Shown: positions 32,884-42,307, counted from the first letter of the stretch. The stretch: 64,000 nt of DNA from an uncultured Clostridia bacterium (GCA_934141555.1 CAKPCK010000004.1:38698-102697), one strand, 5' to 3'. Made by a program: numbers and translations. The notes: generated by a model from the letters alone, not told the origin.

Positions 32884-32927
32884 AAAAACGGAGCTTTTGA
32901 ATAATTTCAAAAACTCCGTTTTTATTT
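32884..32927. terminator. Bidirectional terminator
   Basis: AAAACGGAGCTTTTGA and TCAAAAACTCCGTTTT arms form a long stem with T-tracts both ways. It follows the 32948-33229 orphan gene. Confidence 0.85.
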
Positions 32928-32947
32928 TAGTTCTATTTCTCAATCAT

Positions 32948-33229
32948 TTAAACAACTAATCCTCCAATACTCTCAAGCCATTGGATTTTAAAAGCTCTGC
33001 GTTTATCTGAAAGAATATCAAACTCTGGATACCCTTCTGCACCTTCATAATAAGCATTTTCTTTGTCGTGATAGCTCAAAATGAGTTCAATTCCACTTAC
33101 ACTTGGACAAGATGTCAAAGTAAAAAGATCTCCATATACCCCTTCATCCTTACTCTTCAAATGCAATGTCTTCGGTGGATTGTTCTTCTTCCACATAAAT
33201 GGGAACATGATTTTAGGAACTACATACAT
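32948..33229 (-). CDS. G+C-richer orphan protein, unrecognised
   Basis: 93 residues beginning MYVVPKIMFPFMWKKNNPPK, soluble, with aromatic-rich and acidic stretches (GIELILSYHDKENAYYEGAE). No family recognised. The start is set by GGAGGTG; an ATG 13 codons upstream has none and lies in a hairpin. One 60-base line inside it (33061-33120) has 23 G/C, well above the neighbours. It forms an isolated unit with a consensus promoter, a structured leader of about 100 bases and a terminator. Confidence 0.65.
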   Translation of the reverse strand: MYVVPKIMFPFMWKKNNPPKTLHLKSKDEGVYGDLFTLTSCPSVSGIELILSYHDKENAYYEGAEGYPEFDILSDKRRAFKIQWLESIGGLVV

Positions 33230-33255
33230 GCCAAGCACCTCCAGCTTAATTAGCT

Positions 33256-33280
33256 CTGAAAGTTTCATAGTAACTTTCAG
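33256..33280 (-). other. Leader hairpin CTGAAAGT/ACTTTCAG
   Basis: A perfect 8-bp inverted repeat in the predicted 5' leader of the 32948-33229 gene, about 15 bases before its ribosome binding site. Confidence 0.45.
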
Positions 33281-33338
33281 AAAATTTAGTATTCAATCAT
33301 CTAAAAGTATAACTATGATATACAATATAAACATTAGC

Positions 33339-33367
33339 ATTATAGCACAATATTATGTCGATGTCAA
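33339..33367 (-). promoter_or_regulatory. Consensus sigma-A promoter for the 32948-33229 gene
   Basis: TTGACA (33362-33367), 17-bp spacer, TATAAT (33339-33344) on the minus strand; both hexamers are perfect. Confidence 0.75.
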
Positions 33368-33373
33368 TTTTTG

Positions 33374-34189
33374 TTATTTTAAATAAATACTTGGATTTAA
33401 ATATTTACCATCTTGCATAATTTCAAAATGCAAATGACTCTCCATTCCACTTTCAAATGATGCAGTATTACCTGCTGTTCCTATCGTTTGCCCTTGTTTT
33501 ACTTCTTCTCCTTCAACAACAAATTCAGCAGTTAATAAATTTGAATATATGGTCTCATATCCTTCATCATGTGAAATTACTACTGTTAAGCCATATCTTG
33601 GATCATTTAATATAGATGTTACTACACCATCTGCAGATGCTTTTATTACACTTGTTTTGTCAGCTTTTATATCTATTCCTGTATGTGTAATCCATTCTTT
33701 TAATGTATCTGAATATATTAAATTTTCTTGTGCAAATTCAGCAATTATTTCTCCATCTGTTGGTTTTGCAAATGTTAGTGGTTTCTTTTCTTCTGTTACT
33801 TGTGTATTTTCTGTAGCATTAGCTGTTGTTTCTGTTTTAACTGTGGTTTCTTTTTTCTCTGAATCTGCTTTATTTTCATCTTTTTTTGTATTTGTTGTAT
33901 TTTCTATAATATCTGTAGTTGTACTTTCTGTTCTATTACTAATTTCATCATTTTTTTGTTCAGCAATTTTCTCTTGTTCTTCAACTGTTTTTCCAATATT
34001 TGAACTTGCATCTTCTACATTTTCAATATTTTCTGTTGTAGATTTACCTGTTTCATTTCCAAACTTTGAATTAGCTTTTGTTGTCATATACATAACAATT
34101 CCAACAGATATTGCTAATATGAAAAATATTGCAGTTCCAACATATATTATTAAATTCTCATTTTCATAAAATTTTCTTCCTTTTTTCAT
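33374..34189 (-). CDS. spoIIQ: SpoIIQ-like M23 (LytM) peptidase
   Basis: 271 residues. Transmembrane helix (about 13-34), Thr/Glu-rich linker, then a LytM domain with THTGIDIKA (HxxxD) and HLHFE, so the zinc site looks complete. Clostridial SpoIIQ keeps this site whereas the Bacillus protein has lost it. Forespore SpoIIQ pairs with mother-cell SpoIIIAH across the engulfing membranes. It follows spoIID by 72 bases, the usual clostridial arrangement. Confidence 0.88.
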   Translation of the reverse strand: MKKGRKFYENENLIIYVGTAIFFILAISVGIVMYMTTKANSKFGNETGKSTTENIENVEDASSNIGKTVEEQEKIAEQKNDEISNRTESTTTDIIENTTNTKKDENKADSEKKETTVKTETTANATENTQVTEEKKPLTFAKPTDGEIIAEFAQENLIYSDTLKEWITHTGIDIKADKTSVIKASADGVVTSILNDPRYGLTVVISHDEGYETIYSNLLTAEFVVEGEEVKQGQTIGTAGNTASFESGMESHLHFEIMQDGKYLNPSIYLK

Positions 34190-34261
34190 AAATTCCTCCT
34201 TAATATTTTATTATTAGAAGTATTTACTTTTTTCAGAAGATTATTCATTTTAAGGAAATTA

Positions 34262-35275
34262 TTATTTAATTTCTACATCAGTATAAAAATGTTTTATAAT
34301 TTCTTCATAATTAGCTCCTGTCTTTGCCATACTGTCTGCTCCTGTTTGGCTCATTCCAACTCCATGACCATATCCTTTTACACTAAATTTTATATTTTCT
34401 CCATCTATTTCAAATGTAAAATTTGTTGATTTTAATCCCAATATACTTCTTGCCTCTGTTCCTGCAATTTCTTTATTGCCAATCTTTATAGTTTTTACTC
34501 TATTACTTGAAGTAAGTTCTAATATTTTTATACATTCTTCTGTATTAAAATCTATTTCAAAATCAGAATATTTTTCTTTCATTTTATTTATCAATTCTTC
34601 TTTAGATAATACTACTTCTGAACTATATTGATTATATCCATCTTCACCACTTGTTTCTACAGATTTTAAATATGGATAATCAATTCCACCCCAAATATTT
34701 AATGATGTTTCTGTTATCCCTCCACTGTTTGAATGGAAAAAAGCATTTATTGGCTTTTCATCATATAAAATAATTTTACATGTAGTGTTATCTACACATT
34801 CTACAATTTTTTGCCAGTTTGCTTCAGCTTCATTTTCGTTCCATTTTGCAAATCTATCTTCTTTACTTATCCATGCTTGGCAACAAGCATAATCATCACA
34901 TATATCTGCATTTTCATGTTTACTTCCATTATTCATTGCTTGATATATTGTATATGTTCTTGCAACTATTGCTTGTGCTTTTAATGCTTCTTTTTCATAA
35001 CTTGCTGGCATCTCAGCTGATACAACTCCATATAGATATTCATTCATATCAAGTTCTTCTATTTCTCCAGTTTCAGTATGAAGTAATTTTATTTTTTGAT
35101 ATTTTAAATAATATGGATTCATATCTTCTGTTTTAATATTCTTTTCTTCAGTATCTTGTTTTTGATTTTCTTCTTGTGCAATAGTTTCTTGGCTTTTAGG
35201 ACTTGTTGTAAATATTACGGGCAAAATAAAAACAATTGTTATAAAACCAATTATATAAAATACCACTTTTTTCAT
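34262..35275 (-). CDS. spoIID: Stage II sporulation protein D, SpoIID
   Basis: 337 residues. N-terminal membrane helix (about 4-22), then the SpoIID domain: MNEYLYGVVSAEMPASYEKE with the catalytic Glu, ALKAQAIVARTYT, AFFHSNSGG and GYGHGVGMSQTGADSMAKTG. A lytic transglycosylase that acts with SpoIIP and SpoIIM in engulfment. Placed directly downstream of the sigF operon and upstream of spoIIQ. Confidence 0.94.
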   Translation of the reverse strand: MKKVVFYIIGFITIVFILPVIFTTSPKSQETIAQEENQKQDTEEKNIKTEDMNPYYLKYQKIKLLHTETGEIEELDMNEYLYGVVSAEMPASYEKEALKAQAIVARTYTIYQAMNNGSKHENADICDDYACCQAWISKEDRFAKWNENEAEANWQKIVECVDNTTCKIILYDEKPINAFFHSNSGGITETSLNIWGGIDYPYLKSVETSGEDGYNQYSSEVVLSKEELINKMKEKYSDFEIDFNTEECIKILELTSSNRVKTIKIGNKEIAGTEARSILGLKSTNFTFEIDGENIKFSVKGYGHGVGMSQTGADSMAKTGANYEEIIKHFYTDVEIK

Positions 35276-35369
35276 TTTTTATCACATTCCTTTCTCACGG
35301 CACAAGTCAGGTCTTGAAAAGAACTAAATTTTCCAACCTTATTTCTTTATTTTTGTAAATTAAACTTTT

Positions 35370-36098
35370 TTATACTGTTAATTTTCTTTTCATATTATCT
35401 AACACTTTTCTTTCAATCCTTGAAACTTGTACTTGTGTTATTCCAAGGATTTTTGCAACTTGCATTTGCGTTTTTCCTTTGTAATATCTTAAAAGTATTA
35501 CTTCTTTTTCGTTATCTTTCAACTCACTTATTAACTTTTTTATTGTAATTCTATTGGTAATTTCATTTTCTTCATCTTTTCCAGAAGATAGCTGATCTAT
35601 TAAACTAATTGTTTTATCTGTTTTATTGTCTCTATATTGACTATCTTCTATAGAATTTACTGGTCTTGCTGAATCTAAAGCCATTGCAATATCTTCTTTT
35701 GATGTTTTTAATTCTTTAGCTAATTGTTCTAAAGTTATTTCTTTTCCATATTTATTCAAATACTCCTTTTGTAATTCTATTATTTTTATATTTAATTCTT
35801 TTATGCTTCTACTTATTTTTATTGGTCCATCATCTCTTATAAATCTTTTTATTTCTCCTAATATGTATGGTACTGCATATGTTGAAAGTCGAACTTCAAA
35901 ACTTGTATCAAATCTTTGTATTGCTTTTATTAATCCAATACTTCCTATTTGATATAAGTCTTCTATATCATATCCTCTTCCATTAAATCTTCGAACAATA
36001 CTCCAAACAAGCCTACTATTGTCTTCTATTAGTTTTGTCATATCTTCTTTACTTCCGTTTTGAGCTCGTTCTATGATTTTCATATCATTTTCATACAC
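35370..36098 (-). CDS. sigF: RNA polymerase sigma factor SigF
   Basis: 242 residues. Sigma-70 regions 2 (DNSRLVWSIVRRF, YDIEDLYQIGSIGLIKAI), 3 and 4 (QMQVAKILGITQVQVSRIE) match the forespore sigma-F. Held inactive by SpoIIAB until septation. Its ATG overlaps the spoIIAB stop by one base, the classic spoIIAA-AB-AC order. Confidence 0.95.
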   Translation of the reverse strand: MYENDMKIIERAQNGSKEDMTKLIEDNSRLVWSIVRRFNGRGYDIEDLYQIGSIGLIKAIQRFDTSFEVRLSTYAVPYILGEIKRFIRDDGPIKISRSIKELNIKIIELQKEYLNKYGKEITLEQLAKELKTSKEDIAMALDSARPVNSIEDSQYRDNKTDKTISLIDQLSSGKDEENEITNRITIKKLISELKDNEKEVILLRYYKGKTQMQVAKILGITQVQVSRIERKVLDNMKRKLTV

Positions 36099-36604
36099 TA
36101 TTCCTCTCCCCTTACTCCTGTATTTACTAAATTATTAGCATTTTCAACATCTTTTTGTTTTTCGCGAGAAGAATTGATTTTTATTTTTTTACTCATTGTT
36201 ACTTTTGTTCCAACTCCTAGCACAGAATCTACTTCTACATTATCCATAAAGCTTTCCATTATTGTAAATCCCATTCCAGATCTTTCTAAATTTGATTTTG
36301 TAGTGAACAATGGTTGTTTGGCTTCTTCTATATTTTCTATTCCTTTTCCTGAATCTGATATTTCTATAAAGACTTCATTTTGAGCTATTTTACAAATTAG
36401 TTTTACTATTCCTATTTTTTCTTCATATCCATGTATTATTGCATTTGTTACTGCTTCTGATACTGCTGTTTTTATATCTGCAACTTCTTCTACTGTTGGA
36501 TCTAATTGCGCTATAAATGCTGCTACTGCTATTCTTGCAAATGCTTCATTTTTAGATTTGCTTAAGAATTCTATTTTCATTTCATTATCATATGTCTTAG
36601 TCAT
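36098..36604 (-). CDS. spoIIAB: Anti-sigma F factor SpoIIAB
   Basis: 168 residues, slightly long because of a C-terminal extension. GHKL ATPase boxes: AVSEAVTNAIIHGYE (N box), DSGKGIENIEEA (G1) and SGMGFTIMESFMD (G2). It binds and inhibits SigF and phosphorylates SpoIIAA. It overlaps spoIIAA by 8 bases. Confidence 0.95.
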   Translation of the reverse strand: MTKTYDNEMKIEFLSKSKNEAFARIAVAAFIAQLDPTVEEVADIKTAVSEAVTNAIIHGYEEKIGIVKLICKIAQNEVFIEISDSGKGIENIEEAKQPLFTTKSNLERSGMGFTIMESFMDNVEVDSVLGVGTKVTMSKKIKINSSREKQKDVENANNLVNTGVRGEE

Positions 36605-36932
36605 ATTGCACCTCCTTTTTATTTTTTTGTTCTACTGGTATTAATCTTAATAATCCACTCATTTCAAATATTTTTTGTATTTGTGTGTTTACATTTGCTA
36701 TTTTTAATTCTCCACCAATCATGTTTATTAATTTATATCTTCCTATTATTAGCCCAATTCCTGCACTATCCATAAAAGAAACATTGCTAAAATCAAATAT
36801 AACTTCCTTTGGCATATATCTTTGAATTTCATTATCTATCCTCCTTCTTATCTTTTGTACACAACATTCATCTATATCTTCTTCTATTTCGAAGATTAAT
36901 CGCTTGTCCTTTTTTATATATGTAATTTTCAT
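36597..36932 (-). CDS. spoIIAA: Anti-anti-sigma factor SpoIIAA
   Basis: 111 residues, STAS domain, with the phosphorylatable Ser in NVSFMDSAGIGLIIGRY. When dephosphorylated by SpoIIE it releases SigF from SpoIIAB. First gene of the operon; the 5' leader holds a 10-codon reading frame with its own Shine-Dalgarno and a segment resembling the spoIID leader. Confidence 0.94.
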   Translation of the reverse strand: MKITYIKKDKRLIFEIEEDIDECCVQKIRRRIDNEIQRYMPKEVIFDFSNVSFMDSAGIGLIIGRYKLINMIGGELKIANVNTQIQKIFEMSGLLRLIPVEQKNKKEVQYD

Positions 36933-36942
36933 ATTTATTCCT

Positions 36943-37013
36943 TTCCTTTCTCAAGGCTCATACTCAAGTTAAAAAAGAATTAAATTGTAATTATTTTTCA
37001 ACTTTTTCCTCCT
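36943..37013 (-). other. spoIIA leader with short reading frame and spoIID-like segment
   Basis: On the minus strand AAGGAGG is followed 6 bases later by TTG and a frame MKNNYNLILF before a stop. The 44-base stretch 36943-36986 that follows matches 30 of 44 positions of the spoIID leader at 35287-35330, strongest at both ends. Whether the mini-frame is translated is unknown. Confidence 0.35.
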
Positions 37014-37154
37014 TAGTTTTAATTTAATAAAATTATATATTCTTTTACATTTATTTCCAAGAGTGAATTATGGGAAGTTTTGTCTCTTTTGCAAAATTTA
37101 GAATTTTTAGTCAAAAAAAGATTCAAAAGTTCCTATGCACTAGCATTACACCCC

Positions 37155-37197
37155 AAAAAAGAAAAGACGAAATATTTCTATTTCATCTTTTCTTTTA
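37155..37197 (-). terminator. mutS terminator
   Basis: AAAAGAAAAGA(C/T)GAAATA arms form a long A/T-rich hairpin overlapping the end of mutS, with TTTTTT on the minus strand. Confidence 0.65.
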
Positions 37198-39811
37198 TTT
37201 TTAATAAAGTATTCAAAGCATCAATTGGAGTTAACTCATTCAAATTAATCTTATCAATCTCATGAGCAATCTCTCCAAGTTTGTAATTAAACATATCAAA
37301 TTGTCCTTCAACAACTTTCTTATTTTCTTGTTTCTTTCCAGAAAGCATACTCTTTCTCTCTAAACTTGTTAAAATTTCATTAGCTCTCTTTGTTACAACT
37401 TTAGGAACTCCTGCTAAACGTGCAACATGAATACCATAACTTTCATCTGTTCCACCTTCAACAATTTTTCTTAAAAAGATTATATCTTCACCTTTTTCTT
37501 TTACTGCTATTGAATAATTTTTTATACCTTCTTGTTTATCTGCAAGTTCAATTAATTCATGATAATGTGTTGCAAATAATGTTTTAGCACCACATTTTTC
37601 TTTGTCTGCAATATATTCAGCAACAGCCCAAGCAATTGAAAGTCCATCATATGTTGATGTTCCTCTTCCTATTTCGTCTAATATTACTAAACTGTTTTCT
37701 GTTGCTTCTTTTAGAATTGTTGCAACTTCCATCATTTCAACCATAAATGTACTTTGTCCCATACTTAAATCATCAGATGCTCCAACTCTTGTAAATATTT
37801 TATCTACAACACCTATTTCCGCTTCTGTTGCTGGAACAAAACATCCAACTTGTGCCATTAATGTTATTAATGCAACTTGTCTCATATATGTAGATTTACC
37901 TGCCATATTAGGTCCTGTTATAATTGCTAATCTATCTCCATCTTTATCCAAATATGTATCATTTGGTACAAAATTTCCTATTCCAACCATTTTTTCTATT
38001 ACAGGATGTCTTCCATCTTTTATTTTGATTTTTCCATTATCAGTTACTACTGGTTTGCAATAATTCATGTCTTCTGCAACTTGTGCAAATGCTGATAATA
38101 CATCTAATGTTGATACTACATTTGCAGTTTTTTGAAGTCTTTTTACATTTTTTGCAATTTGCTCTCTAATTTTTACAAACTCTTCATATTCCAAATTAAC
38201 AACCTTTTCTTCTGCTCCTAAAATTTGACCTTCTAAGTTCTTTAACTCTTCTGTTATATATCTTTCGCCAGTTGTTAATGTTTGTTTTCTTATAAATCTA
38301 TCTGGTACTTGTGATACAAATGATTTTGATACTTCTATATAATATCCAAATACTTTGTTATATCCTACTTTTAAATTTTTAATTCCTGTTTTCTCTTTTT
38401 CTTCCGCCTCTAGTTTTACAATCCAATTTTTGCCTTCTGTTGTCGCAGTTTTTAATTTATCAATTTCAGCATTATATCCTAATTTGATTATTCCACCATC
38501 TTTTATTGTCATTGGAGGATCATCAATAATTGATTTATTTATTAATTCATAAACATCTTGTAATTCATCTAAATCTTCATATAATTGTTTTAATTTTGGT
38601 GACATACATGTTGAAAGAATATTTTTTACTTCTGGCAATTTTTCTAATGAATTTCTAAGTGTTATCATATCTCTTGCATTTGCATTACCATATGTCATTT
38701 TTGCAGAAAGACGTTCAATATCATATACTTTTTTTAATGTATCTACTACATCTCCTCTTAACATCATATTGTCTTTTAATTCACTTACTGCATCTAATCT
38801 TTCATTTATTTCTTTTACATCTAATAATGGATCATTTAGCCATCTTCTAAGTAATCTTCCTCCCATTGATGTAGATGTTTGGTCTAATACCCAAAGTAGT
38901 GTTCCTTTTTTGCTTTTGTCTCTCATTTTTTCAGTAATTTCTAGATTTCTTCTTGCATTTATGTCTAATGCCATATATTTTGATAAATTATATATATTTA
39001 TAGTATTTATATGTTCCAAACTTGTCATTTGAGTTTCATTCAAATATTCAAGTAAAGCATTTATTGATTTTACAACAAGTGTTCTTTCCTTTAAATTTCC
39101 TATTTCTTTTTTATTTTCTAATATATTATAATCTAATTGTAAATTTCCTACTTCATCAGAGAAGAATTTATCACTAAATCTACTCATATAAATTGAAAAT
39201 CTTTCTCTAATTTTGTCCATTTCTTCTTGACATTCAAACATCATTGAATTTGCAATAATTTCAGATGGTGAAAATCTTGCAATTTCATCTAATAATGTTT
39301 CAAAATTGTTTTCACCTTTTATTTCTGAACTATAAAATTCTCCTGTTGAAATGTCACATACACTTATTCCAAAATAAAGTCCTGTTTTACATATACACAT
39401 TATATAATTATTTTTCTTTTCTTCTAACAAATTACTTTCAACAATTGTTCCTGGTGTAAGTATTCTTATTACACCTCTTTCAACTATTCCTTTTGCTGTT
39501 TTTGGATCTTCTAGTTGTTCACATATTGCAACTTTATATCCTTTTTCTATTAATTTGGCTGCATATACTTCTGCTGCATGATGTGGAATTCCTGCCATTG
39601 GTGCTCTTTCTGCTTGTCCACAATCTTTTCCTGTTAATGTTATTTCAAGTTCTCTTGATGCTGTTATTGCATCATCAAAGAACATTTCATAAAAGTCTCC
39701 TAGTCTATAAAATAATATGCAATCTTTATATTTTTCTTTTGTTTCTAAATATTTTTGCATCATTGGTGAAAAACTTGATTTATCCATATTTTCTAGTGTA
39801 TTTCCTGCCAT
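37178..39811 (-). CDS. mutS: DNA mismatch repair protein MutS
   Basis: 877 residues. Mismatch-binding N-terminal domain with the FYRLGDFYEMF motif, connector, lever and clamp, then the ABC ATPase: TGPNMAGKSTYMRQV (Walker A, about residue 630), SLVILDEIGRGTSTYDGLS and ATHYHELIEL. It recognises base mispairs and recruits MutL, also in the window. It lies downstream of miaB by 29 bases, a common clostridial pair. Confidence 0.97.
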   Translation of the reverse strand: MAGNTLENMDKSSFSPMMQKYLETKEKYKDCILFYRLGDFYEMFFDDAITASRELEITLTGKDCGQAERAPMAGIPHHAAEVYAAKLIEKGYKVAICEQLEDPKTAKGIVERGVIRILTPGTIVESNLLEEKKNNYIMCICKTGLYFGISVCDISTGEFYSSEIKGENNFETLLDEIARFSPSEIIANSMMFECQEEMDKIRERFSIYMSRFSDKFFSDEVGNLQLDYNILENKKEIGNLKERTLVVKSINALLEYLNETQMTSLEHINTINIYNLSKYMALDINARRNLEITEKMRDKSKKGTLLWVLDQTSTSMGGRLLRRWLNDPLLDVKEINERLDAVSELKDNMMLRGDVVDTLKKVYDIERLSAKMTYGNANARDMITLRNSLEKLPEVKNILSTCMSPKLKQLYEDLDELQDVYELINKSIIDDPPMTIKDGGIIKLGYNAEIDKLKTATTEGKNWIVKLEAEEKEKTGIKNLKVGYNKVFGYYIEVSKSFVSQVPDRFIRKQTLTTGERYITEELKNLEGQILGAEEKVVNLEYEEFVKIREQIAKNVKRLQKTANVVSTLDVLSAFAQVAEDMNYCKPVVTDNGKIKIKDGRHPVIEKMVGIGNFVPNDTYLDKDGDRLAIITGPNMAGKSTYMRQVALITLMAQVGCFVPATEAEIGVVDKIFTRVGASDDLSMGQSTFMVEMMEVATILKEATENSLVILDEIGRGTSTYDGLSIAWAVAEYIADKEKCGAKTLFATHYHELIELADKQEGIKNYSIAVKEKGEDIIFLRKIVEGGTDESYGIHVARLAGVPKVVTKRANEILTSLERKSMLSGKKQENKKVVEGQFDMFNYKLGEIAHEIDKINLNELTPIDALNTLLKIKEKMK

Positions 39812-39840
39812 TTTTTCTCCTCTCTAAAAGTACAACTTAA

Positions 39841-41253
39841 TTAGATTATCTCTCCTTTTAAATACCACATATGTTCTGAAATAATTTTTAAATCTATTAT
39901 TGTATCTATTAATCCTTTACTTCCTTCAAATATAACAACTTTATTACTATCAGTTCTTCCTGTTAATAATTCTGGATTATTTTTGCTTGGTCCTTCAACT
40001 AATACTTTTTGAATTGTTCCTACATATTTACTATTATTCTCTGCAATTTGACTTTCAACTAATTCTTTTAATCTGTCAAATCTTTTATGTTTAATATCTT
40101 CTGGAACTTGATTTTGCATTTTATCTCCAGGTGTTCCTACTCTTCTTGAATATATAAACATATATACTTGTTCAAAACATACTTTTCTTACAACATCTAG
40201 TGTATCTTCAAAATCTTCTTCTGTTTCACCAGCAAAACCTACTATAATATCTGTTGATAATGTTAAATTTGGAATTTTAGCTTTCATTTTTTCAACTAAT
40301 GCTAAATATTGTTCTTTTGTATATTTTCTATTCATTGTTTTTAATACTTTTGAACTTCCTGATTGAAGTGGTAAATGTACTAATTTACATACTTTTTCAC
40401 AATCTGCAATTGCTTCTATTACATCATCTGTAAAGTCCTTTGGATGTGGTGATACAAAACGTATTCTTTCAATTCCTTTTATTTTGTTTATTTCTCTTAA
40501 TAATGTTGCAAAAGAATTTATTCCTTTATATTCAAGTCCTTTTCCCTTCCAATCTTCTGATACTAAATATGAATTTACATTTTGTCCTAATAATGTAATT
40601 TCTTTATATCCTTCTTTTGCTAATTGTTCTACTTCTTGTAATATATCTTTTGGATGTCTACTTCTTTCTCTTCCTCTTACATATGGAACTATACAATATG
40701 TACAAAAATTATTACATCCATACATTATTGTTACAGATGCTTTTATATTACTTGTTCTTTTTATTGGTAATCCTTCATAAACTTCTCCATCTATATCCAT
40801 TATATCTAACATTTTCTTTTTACTTTGCATTGTATTATATAAGTCTTCTGGGAAGTTTTGTAATGTATGTGTTCCAAAAATTATATCTGTATATGAATAA
40901 CTTTCATGTATTTTGTCTGTTATATGTTTTTCTTGCATCATACATCCACCAATAGCAATTATTGTTCCTCTTTGTTCTTTTATTCTCTTTAATTCTCCTA
41001 ATTTTCCAAATAATTTGTCTTCTGCATTTTCTCTTACACAACATGTATTAAACATAACAAGATCTGCTTCTTTATAATCATCTGTTGGTTTGTATCCCAT
41101 TTCTTCTACCATTCCACATAATTTTTCAGAATCATTTTCATTTAATTGGCATCCCATTGTTAATATATAATATTTTAAATTTTTTCCTTCATTTATTTCT
41201 TTTACTTTTTCTATATATTGTTTTTGTTTTTCTATTTCTTGTTCTGTTTTCAT
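39841..41253 (-). CDS. miaB: tRNA-2-methylthio-N6-dimethylallyladenosine synthase MiaB
   Basis: 470 residues. UPF0004 domain with the three Fe-S cysteines (MGCQLNENDSE, NTCCVRENAEDK, IGGCMMQE), radical SAM CxxxCxxC in YGCNNFCTYCIVPYVRGRER, and a C-terminal TRAM domain. It adds the methylthio group to i6A37 of tRNAs reading UNN codons. The downstream ATG after AAGGGAAG is preferred to one ten codons earlier. Confidence 0.95.
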   Translation of the reverse strand: MKTEQEIEKQKQYIEKVKEINEGKNLKYYILTMGCQLNENDSEKLCGMVEEMGYKPTDDYKEADLVMFNTCCVRENAEDKLFGKLGELKRIKEQRGTIIAIGGCMMQEKHITDKIHESYSYTDIIFGTHTLQNFPEDLYNTMQSKKKMLDIMDIDGEVYEGLPIKRTSNIKASVTIMYGCNNFCTYCIVPYVRGRERSRHPKDILQEVEQLAKEGYKEITLLGQNVNSYLVSEDWKGKGLEYKGINSFATLLREINKIKGIERIRFVSPHPKDFTDDVIEAIADCEKVCKLVHLPLQSGSSKVLKTMNRKYTKEQYLALVEKMKAKIPNLTLSTDIIVGFAGETEEDFEDTLDVVRKVCFEQVYMFIYSRRVGTPGDKMQNQVPEDIKHKRFDRLKELVESQIAENNSKYVGTIQKVLVEGPSKNNPELLTGRTDSNKVVIFEGSKGLIDTIIDLKIISEHMWYLKGEII

Positions 41254-41269
41254 ATTTTCTTCCCTTCTC

Positions 41270-42307
41270 TTATCTACATTCATCTTCTCTACCTAATACT
41301 TGCATAACAAATGAGTTTCTTACATTAAATTCTTTACACAATATAGAATATGAAGTTCCTTTTCTATTTCTTATTTTTTTTGCCAATATTTCTCTTAATA
41401 ATTTGTCTTTTTCTAACTCTGCTTGTTGTTTTATCTCTTTTGAAATATCTTCAGAATATATAATTTTATTTGCAGTTTGTAAAGCCATACTTTCCTTACC
41501 ACACCAATAATAAAATTTAATTAGTTGTAACATTTCGTTCTCTTTTAGTTTCGGAATTATCTTCTTTAATGCCTCACCTACACTAATTTCTTGATTATTT
41601 TTTAAATATTTTACTTTTAAAGATTTTATTCTTTTCCAAATAATATTTTGTGATAATATTTCCTTCTGTAGTACTTTTTTATCTTGTTTACCCAGATTTT
41701 CTAAATATTTATATACTATCTCTGGTTGGATATTTAAAATTGTCGCTACTTCAAAAGGATATTTTGTAATCAACTGTTTTTTTATACTTTTTTCAATATT
41801 TATATCTAACTTAAAGATTTTTCCTTCTTTTTTGGCTCTTCTCATATATACATATACTGTATTTTCAGAAACCTGTAACTCTAACATAAGTTGTTTTACA
41901 TTTGTAATACCTAAATTATATAATTGTACAAATAATTCACATTTATTTACTTTTGGCTTTTTTTCTTTTTTGGGTTTTGAAACTTTTACAATTTTTCCTT
42001 CTTTTTGTGCTCTATGTATATATGAATATATTGAACTTTTGGGGGATTTTAATCTTTCCTCAAGTTCATCTAAATTAGTTATTCCTAAATTATATAATTC
42101 AATGAATTGCATATATTTACTTATTTTTCTTTTTTTTTCTTTATGTTTTGAAGCTTTAACAATTTTCCCTTCTTTTTGTGCTTGATATATATATGTATAA
42201 ACAGTTTTTTTGGTCGTATTTAATTCTTTTCTTAATTCTTCTATATTTGTTTTTCCAGAATTATATAATTCAATTAATTGTATATATTTGCTTTTTTTAT
42301 ATTTCAC
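41270..42307 (-). CDS. Protein with three tandem HTH repeats
   Basis: 345 residues, not a family I recognise. Three similar units of about 57 residues start near 5, 62 and 120; each runs FIELYNLGITNLDELEERL-like helix-turn-helix, then YSYIHRAQKEGKIVK (positions 44-51, 101-108, 159-166) and a Lys-rich linker. The C-terminal half is helical and ends with another HTH-like stretch (SYSILCKEFNVRNSF). GTG start with AGAAGG upstream. Multi-site DNA binding is plausible; located just upstream of miaB-mutS. Confidence 0.75.
   Translation of the reverse strand: MKYKKSKYIQLIELYNSGKTNIEELRKELNTTKKTVYTYIYQAQKEGKIVKASKHKEKKRKISKYMQFIELYNLGITNLDELEERLKSPKSSIYSYIHRAQKEGKIVKVSKPKKEKKPKVNKCELFVQLYNLGITNVKQLMLELQVSENTVYVYMRRAKKEGKIFKLDINIEKSIKKQLITKYPFEVATILNIQPEIVYKYLENLGKQDKKVLQKEILSQNIIWKRIKSLKVKYLKNNQEISVGEALKKIIPKLKENEMLQLIKFYYWCGKESMALQTANKIIYSEDISKEIKQQAELEKDKLLREILAKKIRNRKGTSYSILCKEFNVRNSFVMQVLGREDECR

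Noticed and set aside
33549..34169. Plus-strand open frame of 206 codons opposite spoIIQ
   Set aside because: It mirrors the Thr/Glu-rich linker and LytM domain; its Val/Ser-rich composition is an antisense artefact.
41270..42307. Repeated DNA in the triple-HTH gene as a CRISPR-like or tandem-repeat array
   Set aside because: The period is about 171-174 bp, the frame is open throughout and the repeats are protein-level; no spacer structure.
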